A stretch of DNA of 64,000 nucleotides from G020344215 sp039586575 (GCA_039586575.1 JBDHKD010000009.1:1-64000); one strand, 5' to 3'; counted from the stretch's first letter, positions 41,119 to 50,582 are shown. Numbers and translations are program-made. Notes: a model not told the origin generated them from the sequence alone.

Positions 41119-41535
41119 GTGTTCTGCCTGATCACCGCTGATCCGATCGACCCGTCTCAGCTTGCTAGGCAAGTACGGCGTGACGCGGACGGTGCCGTCA
41201 TTCTGTTCACCGGTGTGGTTCGCGACCACCACGCAGGTAGAGCCGTCGAGGCGCTCGAGTACCAGGCCTACGAGGAGATGGCCGTCGCGGTGCTCAGGCA
41301 GATCTGCGAGGAAGTCCGGGCAACGCACGATGTCGGCGACATCGCCGTCGCGCACCGGGTCGGCGAACTGGCGATCGGGGAAGTGAGCGTCGCCATCGCC
41401 GTGGCGGCGCCCCACCGCGACGCGGCCTACAGCGCCTCGCGCGAGATCATCGAGCGGCTGAAGCGGGAGGTGCCCATCTGGAAACGTGAGCGTTATTCCG
41501 ACGGCGGAGCCGAGTGGCTGGGGGGCCACGATTAA
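41119..41535 (+). CDS. moaE: Molybdopterin synthase catalytic subunit
   Basis: 138 residues from a GTG directly after the moaD stop. L-F-T-G-V-V-R-D-H and the C-terminal V-P-I-W-K-R-E carry catalytic residues; R-V-G-E-L-A-I-G-E lies between. With MoaD it converts precursor Z to molybdopterin. No other molybdenum-cofactor gene is in the window. Confidence 0.95.
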   Translation: MFCLITADPIDPSQLARQVRRDADGAVILFTGVVRDHHAGRAVEALEYQAYEEMAVAVLRQICEEVRATHDVGDIAVAHRVGELAIGEVSVAIAVAAPHRDAAYSASREIIERLKREVPIWKRERYSDGGAEWLGGHD

Positions 41536-41548
41536 CCCTGTTAACGTC

Positions 41549-41577
41549 TTGCCTCACCCTGCCCGCGACTGTAGCTT
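41549..41577 (+). promoter_or_regulatory. Weak candidate promoter upstream of mdh
   Basis: TTGCCT at 41549-41554 and TAGCTT at 41572-41577 have a 17-base spacer. Matches are imperfect; nothing else is visible in 41536-41725. Confidence 0.3.
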
Positions 41578-41725
41578 GCAAAGCGCGAAGCCCTATCAGA
41601 GCAGCTAGCCCCATCACTCACTAAGCCCGCGGCAGTCCGGCGGGCGACCAGCGTTCTTCCGTTCGCCGGAAAACTCGTGCGCCGAAGGGTCGCTTCCGGA
41701 CGGCGCGGGGGATAGGGAAGGCCGT

Positions 41726-42661
41726 ATGTTCAAGAAAATCACGGTTGTCGGTGCTGGACACGTCGGCGCTACGCAGGCCCTCCGTTTGGCCGAGATGCAG
41801 GTCGCCAAGGAGGTCGTGCTGGTCGACATCCTCGAGGGCATCCCGCAGGGCAAGGCGCTCGACATGTACGAGTCCGGCCCGGTCATGGGGTTCGACACCC
41901 GAGTGGTCGGGGCCAACGCGTACGATGAAGCCAAGGGCAGCGAGATCGTCGTTCTAACGGCGGGCGTTCCCCGCAAGCCGGGGATGAGTCGCGACGACCT
42001 TCTGGCGACGAACGCCGGGATCGTTCGTGACGTCTCGAAGCAGATCAAGAAGGCCTGCCCCGACGCCATGGTCATCGTCGTCTCCAATCCGCTCGACGTC
42101 ATGTGCTACGTGGCGAAAGAGACGACAGGCTTCCCCGCCAAGCGGGTCTTCGGTATGGCGGGCGTTCTCGATACCGCTCGCTTTCGCACCTTCATCGCCG
42201 AGCGCCTCGGGCTCAGCGTGGAGGACATCCAGGCGCTCGTGCTGGGTGGCCATGGCGACACCATGGTCCCGCTCGTCTCCTATACGACGATCAGTGGGAT
42301 CCCGCTCACGCAGTTTCTGGGCAAAGACGAGATCGATAGCCTGATCGATCGTACCCGAAAGGGTGGCGCCGAGATCGTAGCCTACCTCAAAGAAGGTAGC
42401 GCGTACTATGCTCCTTCGGCCGCGGTCGCACAGATGGTGGAAGCGATCGCCCTCGACAAGAAGCGCATCCTCCCCTGCGCCGCCTGGATGGAAGGGCAGT
42501 ACGGCATCTCTGATACCTACCTCGGCGTGCCGTGCAAGCTGGGCGCCGGCGGTGTGGAAGAGATCGTCCAGGTCGAGCTCACCGCGGACGAGCGAGCGGC
42601 GCTCGAGAAATCGGCGGAGCACGTCAAGGGCACCATCGCGGCACTGAAGAACCTGATGTGA
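41726..42661 (+). CDS. mdh: Malate dehydrogenase (LDH-like type)
   Basis: 311 residues, the LDH-like (type 3) branch. G-A-G-H-V-G-A-T is the NAD-binding loop, V-P-R-K-P-G-M-S-R the substrate loop, S-N-P-L-D-V follows, and the catalytic His is in G-G-H-G-D-T-M. It interconverts malate and oxaloacetate with NAD+. An Asp at the end of strand 2 (V-D-I-L) fits NAD rather than NADP. Two hairpins follow. Confidence 0.95.
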   Translation: MFKKITVVGAGHVGATQALRLAEMQVAKEVVLVDILEGIPQGKALDMYESGPVMGFDTRVVGANAYDEAKGSEIVVLTAGVPRKPGMSRDDLLATNAGIVRDVSKQIKKACPDAMVIVVSNPLDVMCYVAKETTGFPAKRVFGMAGVLDTARFRTFIAERLGLSVEDIQALVLGGHGDTMVPLVSYTTISGIPLTQFLGKDEIDSLIDRTRKGGAEIVAYLKEGSAYYAPSAAVAQMVEAIALDKKRILPCAAWMEGQYGISDTYLGVPCKLGAGGVEEIVQVELTADERAALEKSAEHVKGTIAALKNLM

Positions 42662-42665
42662 GACC

Positions 42666-42689
42666 GAAGGGCGCCATCGTGCGCCCTTC
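42666..42689 (+). terminator. Hairpin after mdh
   Basis: GAAGGGCGC at 42666-42674 pairs perfectly with GCGCCCTTC at 42681-42689 around a 6-base loop. The following TCTCCTCC is a poor T tract, so this is either a weak terminator or a mRNA-end stabiliser. Confidence 0.55.
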
Positions 42690-42709
42690 TCCTCCATGCG
42701 ACCCCAACG

Positions 42710-42754
42710 GGAAGGGTGAGATCGCGAGCCAGGCCGCGTCTCGCCCTTCCTTTT
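42710..42754 (+). terminator. Second terminator after mdh
   Basis: GGAAGGGTGAGA at 42710-42721 pairs with TCTCGCCCTTCC at 42739-42750 (one G-U), extended by CGCG/CGCG; TTTT follows. It has the same stem sequence theme as the first hairpin, so the two may compete or act in tandem. Confidence 0.7.
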
Positions 42755-42815
42755 GACGAGGCCCGTCCGCTAGGGCCAGTGTGGAAATCTAGCGCGCCGC
42801 TATCGGGGATCGGGC

Positions 42816-43421
42816 GTGAACTATCTCACCTTCCTTATTCAGTGGTACAATTGGCCGTACCTGGCGGCCCTCCTGCTTTTCGCGGCTTCGCTGGCCCGTC
42901 CGGCCGCGCTCGGGCGACTCGGCAGCTGGCTCGGCGGGCTCATGGGGTTCCGCCGGGTCTCCGGTTTCGCGGTGTTGCGGGTATTCGTGGTGACCCTGGG
43001 AATCGTCGGGCTGACGGTGAACGGTGCCTTGCACGACTATTGGCCGGCGGCGCAGGAGCGCGGGTCCGTTCCCGGCTTGCTGGTGACACTGCTGCTGGCC
43101 GGGTTGGTGACGCGGTCGGTCGGTCGGATCTTCGAGCAGCACTTCCCGGAGATCAGGGCGATCAGCTGGGGATCGAGCGATTTGAGCGGGAGACGCGGGC
43201 GAGTAGTGAGCCGAGTCGTGAGTGTGGACTACCGGGCGGGTCGTGCGCAGGTGATGGGCGAGGAAGACACACTACACATAGTCCTGTGCAAGACGCGCGG
43301 GAACGAGATCCCCTACGGTGTGGAGGTGGTGCTGGGAGAGTATGACGAGAAGGACGGACGATACTACGTGGAAGCTCTTGGTTCGGAGAACGCCCCGGGC
43401 AATGGCCTCGAAGCTGATTGA
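42816..43421 (+). CDS. Membrane protein with OB-fold tail (YqiJ/NfeD-like)
   Basis: 201 residues from a GTG. Hydrophobic segments at about 10-30, 42-70 and 85-105 are followed by a soluble C-terminus (about 125-195) with G-R-R-G-R-V-V and G-V-E-V-V-L-G, a small beta-barrel like the OB domain of NfeD/YqiJ proteins, which sit with stomatin-like partners. The partner is absent here. The M28 peptidase starts 20 bases inside its end, so they are probably co-translated. Confidence 0.55.
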   Translation: MNYLTFLIQWYNWPYLAALLLFAASLARPAALGRLGSWLGGLMGFRRVSGFAVLRVFVVTLGIVGLTVNGALHDYWPAAQERGSVPGLLVTLLLAGLVTRSVGRIFEQHFPEIRAISWGSSDLSGRRGRVVSRVVSVDYRAGRAQVMGEEDTLHIVLCKTRGNEIPYGVEVVLGEYDEKDGRYYVEALGSENAPGNGLEAD

Positions 43422-45033
43422 TAGGCTACCGGTGCTGGCGCGTGCCGCAGGGTGGGCGGCGTTCGCGCTGCTGGCAGGATCGATGCTGAAAGGCTGCAGG
43501 ATTGACGTCGCCGAACCGGGTGTCGAAGCGATTACGGCGGAAGAACTGGATGGGCATCTTCGATTCCTAGCGAGCGATCTGTTGGAAGGTCGATCGCCGG
43601 GCACTCGGGGATCGGAGCTTGCCGCTCTGTATATCGCCGGTCAATTCGCGCTCGCGGGCCTGCGGCCGGCCGTCGGTGACTCGAGTTTCCTGCAGTCGTT
43701 GACGTTGGTCGCGGCGTTGCCGACCGCGTCGCTGTCGTTTAGGGCGCGCGGTGGCGCATCCTTCCGGGCGGAGTACGGGCCGGACTTCGTGGCTTGGTCG
43801 TCGCAACCGGATGAGCCGAGCGAGGTCGTCGGCGAGCTGGTGTTCGTCGGGTACGGAATCACGGCGGATGAGTACGGCTGGGACGATTTCAAGAGCGCGG
43901 ATCTCGAGGGAAAGGTACTGCTCGCCCTGGTCAATGATCCGGGCGGCCCGGGCCGCTTCGGCGGCGATACGCTGACGTATTACGGGTTCCCGGACTACAA
44001 GTTCGAGGAAGCGGCACGGCGGGGCGCAGCGGGGGCCATAGTCATCCACACGCGCGAGCTGGCCGGCCACGGCTGGCACGTGGTCGAGAGTATTCGGAAG
44101 GGCGAGACGATGCTGCTCGAGTCGGGGCCGCGTGAGGATCGGCCCGCGTTCGAGGCGATGTTGAGCCGGCGCGCCGCCGAGACCGTCGTCGCCATGGCGG
44201 GCCTCGACTTTGCCACGCTGCTCGAATCGGCCCGCTCGCAGAACTTCCGTCCCATTGCCACCGGAGTCACGGTATCGGCGCGAGTGAGCAGCGAAGTCCG
44301 CCGGTTCGTCGATGTCAACGTCGCGGGGATCCTGCCGGGCGGCGATCCCGAGCTCGCCGACGAATTCGTGGTCTATACGGCTCACTACGATCATCTGGGC
44401 GTCGACGCGCCGCTCGATTCCGATTCGATCTACAACGGTGCCTACGACAACGCCTCGGGAGTCGCACTGCTCATCGCGCTGGCTCGCGCGTATGCACGAC
44501 TTCAACGGCCCCCAGCGCGGTCGATCCTCTTCCTCGCCGTCACGGCCGAGGAGCCCGGTCTGCTCGGGTCGACGTACTACGTGCAGAATCCGCTGGTGCC
44601 GCTCGAGCGAACGGTGGCGAGCATCAATATCGATGGCGTCAACTTGTGGGGCCCCACCGAGGATATCGTCGTCATCGGCGCGGAGTTGTCGGACTTGGGC
44701 GGGGCTGTGGCCGCGGCCGCCGCTGCCGAGGCTCTGACTCTGAAGGGCGACCGAGCCCCCGAGTTGGGCTACTTGTATCGATCGGACCAGTTGAGCTTCA
44801 TAAGGCGGGGCGTTCCGGCAGTGCAGATCAGTCACGGTCTGGACTACATCGGGCGGATGCCAGGCTGGGGTGCCCAGCTGATGGCGCAATACCGCGAGGA
44901 AGACTATCACAAACCCGGCGACGAGTACCGGCTTGGCCTCGATCTCAGGGGTGCCGTCCAGCAGGGGCGGGTCGCCTTCCGGACGGGCCTGGCGGTGGCG
45001 AATAACCGTGCCCGGCCGTCATATGCGCGGTAA
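43402..45033 (+). CDS. M28 family zinc aminopeptidase, lipoprotein
   Basis: 543 residues from the ATG at 43402. The lipoprotein signal has M-L-K-G-C (Cys about residue 29). The N-terminal 120 residues start the peptidase fold; a PA-like insert (E-V-V-G-E-L-V-F-V-G-Y-G-I) follows; the catalytic domain has T-A-H-Y-D-H-L-G, Y-D-N-A-S-G, T-A-E-E-P-G-L-L-G and N-I-D-G, i.e. the metal ligands and general-base Glu. It removes N-terminal residues from peptides outside the cytoplasm. Its 3' end overlaps the convergent dcd by 15 bases. Confidence 0.88.
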   Translation: MASKLIDRLPVLARAAGWAAFALLAGSMLKGCRIDVAEPGVEAITAEELDGHLRFLASDLLEGRSPGTRGSELAALYIAGQFALAGLRPAVGDSSFLQSLTLVAALPTASLSFRARGGASFRAEYGPDFVAWSSQPDEPSEVVGELVFVGYGITADEYGWDDFKSADLEGKVLLALVNDPGGPGRFGGDTLTYYGFPDYKFEEAARRGAAGAIVIHTRELAGHGWHVVESIRKGETMLLESGPREDRPAFEAMLSRRAAETVVAMAGLDFATLLESARSQNFRPIATGVTVSARVSSEVRRFVDVNVAGILPGGDPELADEFVVYTAHYDHLGVDAPLDSDSIYNGAYDNASGVALLIALARAYARLQRPPARSILFLAVTAEEPGLLGSTYYVQNPLVPLERTVASINIDGVNLWGPTEDIVVIGAELSDLGGAVAAAAAAEALTLKGDRAPELGYLYRSDQLSFIRRGVPAVQISHGLDYIGRMPGWGAQLMAQYREEDYHKPGDEYRLGLDLRGAVQQGRVAFRTGLAVANNRARPSYAR

Positions 45034-45573
45034 GGTGACACCTGTCTGTTTCTGGTACTTGCCGTTCTTGTCCCCGTAGCTGACCTCGCAAAGCTCGTCC
45101 GACTCGAAAAAGAGCACCTGAGAGATCCCTTCGCCGGCGTAGACCTTGGCAGGTAGCGGCGTCGTGTTCGAGATCTCGAGCGTCACATGACCCTCCCACT
45201 CGGGCTCGAAGGGGGTCACGTTGGTGATGATTCCGCAACGGGCGTAGGTCGACTTGCCGACGCAGATGGTCAGGACGGAGCGAGGGATACGGAAATACTC
45301 CACCGACCTGGCGAGAGCAAAGGAGTTCGGCGGGATAATACAGACATCGCCCTCGTACTCGACGAAGGATCGGGCATCGAACTGCTTGGGGTCCACGATC
45401 GCGCTGTTCACGTTGGTGAAGATTCGGAAACTGTGGGCAACTCGCATATCGTAGCCGTAAGAGCTGAGCCCGTACGATATCACACCCTCGCGAACCTGGT
45501 TCTCCTCGAAGGGCTCAATCATTCCGTGCTCTCGGGCCATCTTCCGAATCCAGCGGTCGCTCTTGATGCTCAT
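45019..45573 (-). CDS. dcd: dCTP deaminase
   Basis: 184 residues, trimer-forming family. The catalytic motif is G-K-S-T-Y-A-R and the Glu lies in T-L-E-I-S-N-T-T. It converts dCTP to dUTP on the way to dTMP; the dUTPase function of bifunctional forms is not clear from sequence. Transcribed toward the M28 gene and divergent from nuoA, 163 bases away. Confidence 0.93.
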   Translation of the reverse strand: MSIKSDRWIRKMAREHGMIEPFEENQVREGVISYGLSSYGYDMRVAHSFRIFTNVNSAIVDPKQFDARSFVEYEGDVCIIPPNSFALARSVEYFRIPRSVLTICVGKSTYARCGIITNVTPFEPEWEGHVTLEISNTTPLPAKVYAGEGISQVLFFESDELCEVSYGDKNGKYQKQTGVTLPRI

Positions 45574-45662
45574 TCATACTCCGGGTTTGTCGTTCGGGAG
45601 GGTCGCAGGGTGGGTGGCACGAATATAGCGCTAGCATAGGCCGTATCAAGGTGCTTTTTCTA

Positions 45663-45690
45663 TTGACACGTCCATAGGCGGTGTTATTAT
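45663..45690 (+). promoter_or_regulatory. Near-consensus sigma-70 promoter for the nuo operon
   Basis: TTGACA at 45663-45668 and TATTAT at 45685-45690 are 16 bases apart. Transcription would start near 45697, 40 bases before nuoA. A GGGGGGAT stretch at 45721-45728 is the likely ribosome-binding site. Confidence 0.75.
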
Positions 45691-45736
45691 GGCCGCGTTT
45701 TCTGGGCCATTATACGAGCCGGGGGGATGACCGACG

Positions 45737-46093
45737 ATGCTGCGGGAGTACGTACCCGTCTTGATGATCTTCGCCGTGAGCCTGGGGGTTGCCGCGGTCA
45801 TGGCCATCGGGTCCGCTGTCTTCAGCTCCTACCGGCCCACCCCCGTCAAGAAAGAGCCCTACGAGTCCGGGATGCCGCCGGTGGGCGACGCCCGGGAGCG
45901 CTTCGCCGTCAAGTACTACGTCGTGGCCATGCTCTTCCTGCTCTTCGACGTGGAGGTCGTCTTCCTGTTCACCTGGGGGGCGGTGTTCCGACGGCTGGGG
46001 CTGTTCGGCTACGTGGCCATCATGGTCTTCTTGATCCTGCTGATCGTGGGCCTGCTGTACGAGTGGAAGAAGGGCGCACTCGAGTGGGAATGA
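45737..46093 (+). CDS. nuoA: NADH-quinone oxidoreductase subunit A
   Basis: 118 residues, three transmembrane helices. The conserved loop K-K-E-P-Y-E-S-G-M and, later, F-D-V-E-V-V-F-L-F are diagnostic. NuoA lies at the junction of the membrane arm with the peripheral arm of complex I. First gene of the operon; nuoB starts 49 bases later. Confidence 0.96.
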   Translation: MLREYVPVLMIFAVSLGVAAVMAIGSAVFSSYRPTPVKKEPYESGMPPVGDARERFAVKYYVVAMLFLLFDVEVVFLFTWGAVFRRLGLFGYVAIMVFLILLIVGLLYEWKKGALEWE

Positions 46094-46142
46094 GCCGCGC
46101 CGCCGTGCGGGCAAGAACACCGCTTTTCGTTGGGAATAGAGG

Positions 46143-46820
46143 ATGTCGAAGGCAAATCAGAGCAACGAACCTGGCGAAACCCGTCGAGTAGAGACGGAGA
46201 TCCCGCGCAACTGGTTCATCGCGCGCCTGGACGACCTGGTCGTCAACTGGGCGCGGCGGCACAGCCTCTGGCCGATGCCATTCGGCACGGCATGCTGTGC
46301 GATCGAGATGATGGCGGCGGCGGCCTCCAAGTACGACATAGCGCGCTACGGCATGGAGCGCATGGGATATACCCCGCGGCAGGCCGACGTCATGATCGTT
46401 GCGGGTCGTGTGTCTTACAAAATGGCCCCAGTCATGCGCCGGATCTGGGACCAGATGCCCCAACCCAAGTGGTGCATTAGCATGGGAGCCTGTGCCTCGA
46501 CCGGCGGCGTGTTCGACACCTATACGTTGATGCAGGGGATTGACACGGTCGTTCCGGTCGATGTCTACGTGCCCGGGTGCCCGCCGCGTCCCGAAGGTCT
46601 CCTCTACGGGCTCTTGATGATTCAGGAGAAGATCAAGGGCGAGTCGGTGAAGGACAGCCGCCCGCGAGAGGAGGATCCGGAGCGCGTCGGTAAGCCTCAT
46701 CTTTCGCCCGAGGAAATAGAGCTCATCGCTCAGCCGTTCGGAAACTCGACGTTCCAGAATCGGGTGAGTGGGCTCGAGAGCTCTTCTCCCATCCTTCGTC
46801 CAGGCGACCGCAAAGAGTGA
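46143..46820 (+). CDS. nuoB: NADH-quinone oxidoreductase subunit B
   Basis: 225 residues. The cluster N2 ligands are C-C in T-A-C-C-A-I-E-M-M, C in G-A-C-A-S-T-G-G and C in P-G-C-P-P-R. N2 is the last iron-sulfur centre, which gives electrons to quinone. The C-terminus is about 50 residues longer than in E. coli and acidic. nuoCD follows after about 100 bases. Confidence 0.96.
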   Translation: MSKANQSNEPGETRRVETEIPRNWFIARLDDLVVNWARRHSLWPMPFGTACCAIEMMAAAASKYDIARYGMERMGYTPRQADVMIVAGRVSYKMAPVMRRIWDQMPQPKWCISMGACASTGGVFDTYTLMQGIDTVVPVDVYVPGCPPRPEGLLYGLLMIQEKIKGESVKDSRPREEDPERVGKPHLSPEEIELIAQPFGNSTFQNRVSGLESSSPILRPGDRKE

Positions 46821-46922
46821 GAGAAGTCCGCCGGGTCCGAAGGGCTGGGCGGGATGCCCGACAGCCGGCGGGCGCTGGGCCGGTAGGCGACCGGCGTGCA
46901 CAAGAACCACAGGTCAGGTGAG

Positions 46923-48716
46923 ATGTCGGCGAGTACAGCCTCGGGGAAGCTAAGAGACAGAGGTTCGGGCGTGGCTGCGGTTCCTCCGGACATCAAAGAA
47001 CTGCAGGCCCGGTTCGGCAATGCCATTCGGTCGGTCGAGCGCGATGCGAATGGCGAGCCGGTCGTATTCGTGGATCCCGAGCGGAACGTCGAGATACTCG
47101 GCTTCCTGCGGGACGCTCGCGGCTATGACCTGCTCAAGGACGTCACCGGGTTGGACCTGGGCGGGGGGCGCCCGCTTCAGGTCGTGTACCAGCTCTGGTC
47201 GACAGCGGACGACGCCCCGCTGCGGGTCAAGGCCGAGATCCCGCCCGATCGCCCCCAGCTGAAGAGCGCCTTCGCTATCTGGCGCGCATCGAATTGGCTG
47301 GAGCGCGAAGTCTACGACATGTTCGGAGTCAAGTTCGAGGGGCACCCGGATCTCCGTCGCATTCTGATGCCGGAGAATTACGAGGAGGGTTACCCGCTCA
47401 GGAAGGACTTCCCATTACGCGGGCGCTTCGCACGGGCCGAGCAGACGCGTTTGGCCATGTCCCAAGAGATGGAGGACATCTATAGCCTGGACGAGTTGAC
47501 GGTGCGGGGTAGAAGTGGTCGCGCGGGCGAAGATCGCCCAGAAGGTCTCGACAGCCAGAACATGATCCTCAACATCGGGCCGCAGCACCCGGCGACCCAC
47601 GGCGTGTTGAGGCTCGTCTGCGAGCTCGACGGTGAGACGATCGTCAAGTGCACGCCGCACATCGGCTACCTGCACACCGGGTTCGAGAAGCTCTCCGAAT
47701 ACCGCACCTGGAACCAGGTGATTCCGCTGACCGACCGGATGGATTACCTGGCGCCGATGCTCTACAACATCGGCTACGCGATGGCGGTCGAGGAGTTGCT
47801 CGGTCTGGAGGTGACGCCTCGCTGCAAGTCCATCCGCGTCATCTGCTCCGAGCTGAACAGAATTCTGTCACATCTGATCTGGGTGGGGACGACAGCCATC
47901 GACATCGGTGCGTTCACCCCGTTCCTCTATACCTTCGAAGAACGCGAGCGGATCTACAACCTGCACGAGGCCTACGTCGGAGCGCGGATGACCACCAGCG
48001 CGTCCCGCGTCGGTGGAATGCTGGCTGACGTGCCGCCCGGCTGGCTCGACGCCGTGCGCGACTTCGTGGAGACATTCCCGAACACGCTGGACGAGACAGA
48101 GCGGCTGCTCACCCAGAACTCGATCTGGATCGGACGTACCCAGGGGGTCGGTGCGATCGGCGGCGCGGACGCTATCAACATCGGTCTATGCGGTCCGAAC
48201 CTGCGTGCCTCCGGTGTCGCCTACGACGTACGCAAAGACAAGCCGTACTTGGGGTACGAGACGTACGACTTCGACGTCCCGGTGGGTGAGTACGGGGATG
48301 TCTACGATCGGTACCTGGTTCGAATGGAGGAGATGCGGCAGTCCGTCCGCATCCTCGAGCAGGCGCTGGCTCGAGTGCCGAACGGCCCGATAAACGTGGA
48401 CGATCCGCGCGTCATCTTGCCGCCGAAGTCGGAGGTTATGGGTTCGATCGATGGGATGATCTCGCACTTCAAGCTGGTGATGGAGGGCCTGAAAGTTCCG
48501 GCGGGCGAGGTTTGGTCATCGATAGAGAGCTCGAAGGGTGAACTCGGCTTCTATCTGGTTGCGGACGGAGGACCAAAACCCGTTCGCTGCCGCTTCCGCG
48601 GACCGTCCTTCATGAACATGTCGACGTTGCCATACCTGGTTGAAGGTGAATTGATAGCAGACTTGATCGCCGTGAACGCGAGCATCGATATCGTGCTCGG
48701 GGAGATCGATCGATGA
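46923..48716 (+). CDS. nuoCD: Fused NADH-quinone oxidoreductase subunits C and D
   Basis: 597 residues. The NuoC part (about 20-190) has W-L-E-R-E-V-Y-D-M-F-G and H-P-D-L-R-R-I-L; the NuoD part starts with M-I-L-N-I-G-P-Q-H-P-A-T-H-G and has the quinone-site His and R-V-G-G-M region. In many bacteria the two are separate genes; the fusion is seen in E. coli and others. The ATG at 46923 is used; a GTG at 46896 would add 9 residues. It overlaps nuoE by 4 bases. Confidence 0.95.
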   Translation: MSASTASGKLRDRGSGVAAVPPDIKELQARFGNAIRSVERDANGEPVVFVDPERNVEILGFLRDARGYDLLKDVTGLDLGGGRPLQVVYQLWSTADDAPLRVKAEIPPDRPQLKSAFAIWRASNWLEREVYDMFGVKFEGHPDLRRILMPENYEEGYPLRKDFPLRGRFARAEQTRLAMSQEMEDIYSLDELTVRGRSGRAGEDRPEGLDSQNMILNIGPQHPATHGVLRLVCELDGETIVKCTPHIGYLHTGFEKLSEYRTWNQVIPLTDRMDYLAPMLYNIGYAMAVEELLGLEVTPRCKSIRVICSELNRILSHLIWVGTTAIDIGAFTPFLYTFEERERIYNLHEAYVGARMTTSASRVGGMLADVPPGWLDAVRDFVETFPNTLDETERLLTQNSIWIGRTQGVGAIGGADAINIGLCGPNLRASGVAYDVRKDKPYLGYETYDFDVPVGEYGDVYDRYLVRMEEMRQSVRILEQALARVPNGPINVDDPRVILPPKSEVMGSIDGMISHFKLVMEGLKVPAGEVWSSIESSKGELGFYLVADGGPKPVRCRFRGPSFMNMSTLPYLVEGELIADLIAVNASIDIVLGEIDR

Positions 48717-49252
48717 GCGACGCGCTGCACCCTGCGATCGCCGGCGCGCAGCCCTCGCAGCGGGCAGAAAGGAGCCCCGAGGCTCCGCTGTTCGAGGGTG
48801 AGTATCGGGACCGCTTCGAGAAGATCCTGACTCGCTACCCGGACAAGCGGGCCGCTCTGCTACCCGTACTCCACATGGCACAGGAGGTTCGAGGTTGGAT
48901 CTCGGCGGAGACGATCCGGCGCGTGGCCGAGCTGCTCGACCTGACACCGGCGTACGTCCGCTCGGTCGCATCGTTCTACACGATGTTCAGCCTGCGACCT
49001 GTCGGTCGGTACTTGATCCAGGTGTGCATCGGGATCGGTTGTGACCTTTGTGGTGCGGAAGATGTCGTGGAGAAGTTTCTCGAGTTGACGAACACCAGGA
49101 TCGGTGAGGTATCGGACGACGGAAAGTACACGGTGGTTGAGGTCGAGTGCTTGGGCGCCTGCGGGTTCCCAACGGTGGTCCAGGTAAACGACAAGGTATA
49201 CGAAAACGTCAAGGCCGAAGACGTTGCGGGCCTGTTGAGGGAGCTGGGCTGA
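48713..49252 (+). CDS. nuoE: NADH-quinone oxidoreductase subunit E
   Basis: 179 residues, with about 30 non-conserved N-terminal residues. The N1a 2Fe-2S ligands are C-x4-C in C-I-G-I-G-C and C-x3-C in C-L-G-A-C. It belongs to the NADH dehydrogenase module with NuoF and NuoG. nuoF begins 3 bases after its stop. Confidence 0.95.
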   Translation: MSDALHPAIAGAQPSQRAERSPEAPLFEGEYRDRFEKILTRYPDKRAALLPVLHMAQEVRGWISAETIRRVAELLDLTPAYVRSVASFYTMFSLRPVGRYLIQVCIGIGCDLCGAEDVVEKFLELTNTRIGEVSDDGKYTVVEVECLGACGFPTVVQVNDKVYENVKAEDVAGLLRELG

Positions 49253-49255
49253 GCC

Positions 49256-50545
49256 ATGGCGTATCCCTACGAGCATCCCCGCGAGACCCGGGTGCTCTCC
49301 AAATACTTTGGAGATGCGGACGCCGTTGGCATCGAGGGTTGGCTCGAGCGCGGCGGCTACAAGGCGCTCGAGAAGGCCGTCGGGATGGCGCCGGACGACG
49401 TGACCCAGGTGGTCAAGGATTCCGGGCTGCGAGGACGCGGCGGTGCAGGGTTCCCGGCGGGCTTGAAGTGGAGCTTCATGCCCAAGGACGGGAAGCTGAC
49501 CAACTACCTGGCCTGTAACGCTGATGAGAGCGAGCCAGGCACCTTCAAGGATCGGGAGTTGATGCGCTGGACCCCTCATCAAGTGATCGAGGGGATGATC
49601 ATTTGCAGCTATGCGATCCGCGCCAAGCACGCCTACATCTACATCCGCGGCGAGTTCGTCGACATCGTTCGCGTACTCAACCGGGGTGTCGCCGAGGCCT
49701 ACGAGCGCGGTTACCTGGGCAAGAACATCGTGGGCTCGGGGTTCGACCTCGACCTCACGGTTCACACCGGGGCCGGGGCGTACATCGCCGGCGAAGAAAC
49801 GGGTCTCTTGAACTCACTGGAGGGCCGCCGGGCCGAGCCCCGTGTCAAGCCGCCGTTCCCGGCGCAGCGTGGCGCCTTCGGTATGCCGACGACCGTCAAC
49901 AACGTCGAGACCCTCGCCTCGGTACCGCACATCGTTCAGAACGGTGCGGACTGGTACCGGCAGTGGGGTACGGAAAAGAGCCCTGGTACGAAGCTCTTCT
50001 CCTGTTGCGGCCACCTACAGCGGCCCGGCAACTACGAAGTCCCGCTCGATTTCAACCTCAAGGAGCTGGTCTACGATCTGTGCGGCGGCCCACCCGAGGG
50101 CAGGCAGCTGGTGGGCGTCATTCCGGGCGGCAGCTCGGTGCCGATCCTGACGGCGGATGAGCTCGATTGCGACGTGAGCTACGAGGGCATCGAAGCGGCC
50201 GGCTCTTTCTTGGGCTCGGGCGGCCTGATCGCCATGGACGACTCGACGTGCATGGTCAGGGCGGTACGGCGCATGGTCGAATTCTACGCCCACGAGTCGT
50301 GCGGGCAGTGCACACCGTGCCGAGAGGGCACTTCCTGGTTGGCGAAGATCCTACGGCGCATCGAGCGTGGCGACGGGCGCGAAGAGGACATCCCGCTGCT
50401 GCTCGACATCGGCTCGAATATGGCGGGCAAGACGATTTGCCCGTTGTCGGATAGTGCAGCCGTCCCGGTCGTGAGTTCGATTCAGAAGTTCGAAGAGGAA
50501 TACCTGGCTCACATTCGCGAAGGCCGCTGCACGGCGAAACGCTAA
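49256..50545 (+). CDS. nuoF: NADH-quinone oxidoreductase subunit F
   Basis: 429 residues. G-L-R-G-R-G-G-A-G-F-P-A-G is the FMN/NADH-binding loop; N3 ligands are C-x2-C-x2-C in S-C-G-Q-C-T-P-C-R with the fourth in T-I-C-P-L-S-D. It takes the hydride from NADH. The next gene starts 37 bases later with its own ATG. Confidence 0.96.
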   Translation: MAYPYEHPRETRVLSKYFGDADAVGIEGWLERGGYKALEKAVGMAPDDVTQVVKDSGLRGRGGAGFPAGLKWSFMPKDGKLTNYLACNADESEPGTFKDRELMRWTPHQVIEGMIICSYAIRAKHAYIYIRGEFVDIVRVLNRGVAEAYERGYLGKNIVGSGFDLDLTVHTGAGAYIAGEETGLLNSLEGRRAEPRVKPPFPAQRGAFGMPTTVNNVETLASVPHIVQNGADWYRQWGTEKSPGTKLFSCCGHLQRPGNYEVPLDFNLKELVYDLCGGPPEGRQLVGVIPGGSSVPILTADELDCDVSYEGIEAAGSFLGSGGLIAMDDSTCMVRAVRRMVEFYAHESCGQCTPCREGTSWLAKILRRIERGDGREEDIPLLLDIGSNMAGKTICPLSDSAAVPVVSSIQKFEEEYLAHIREGRCTAKR

Positions 50546-50582
50546 TGGCCCGGTAGGGATAGGGGAGCGCTGAGCGAAGTCC

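Noticed and set aside
43567..44910. A 447-codon open frame opposite the M28 peptidase
   Set aside because: Antisense to a gene with full catalytic motifs; composition is that of a shadow frame.
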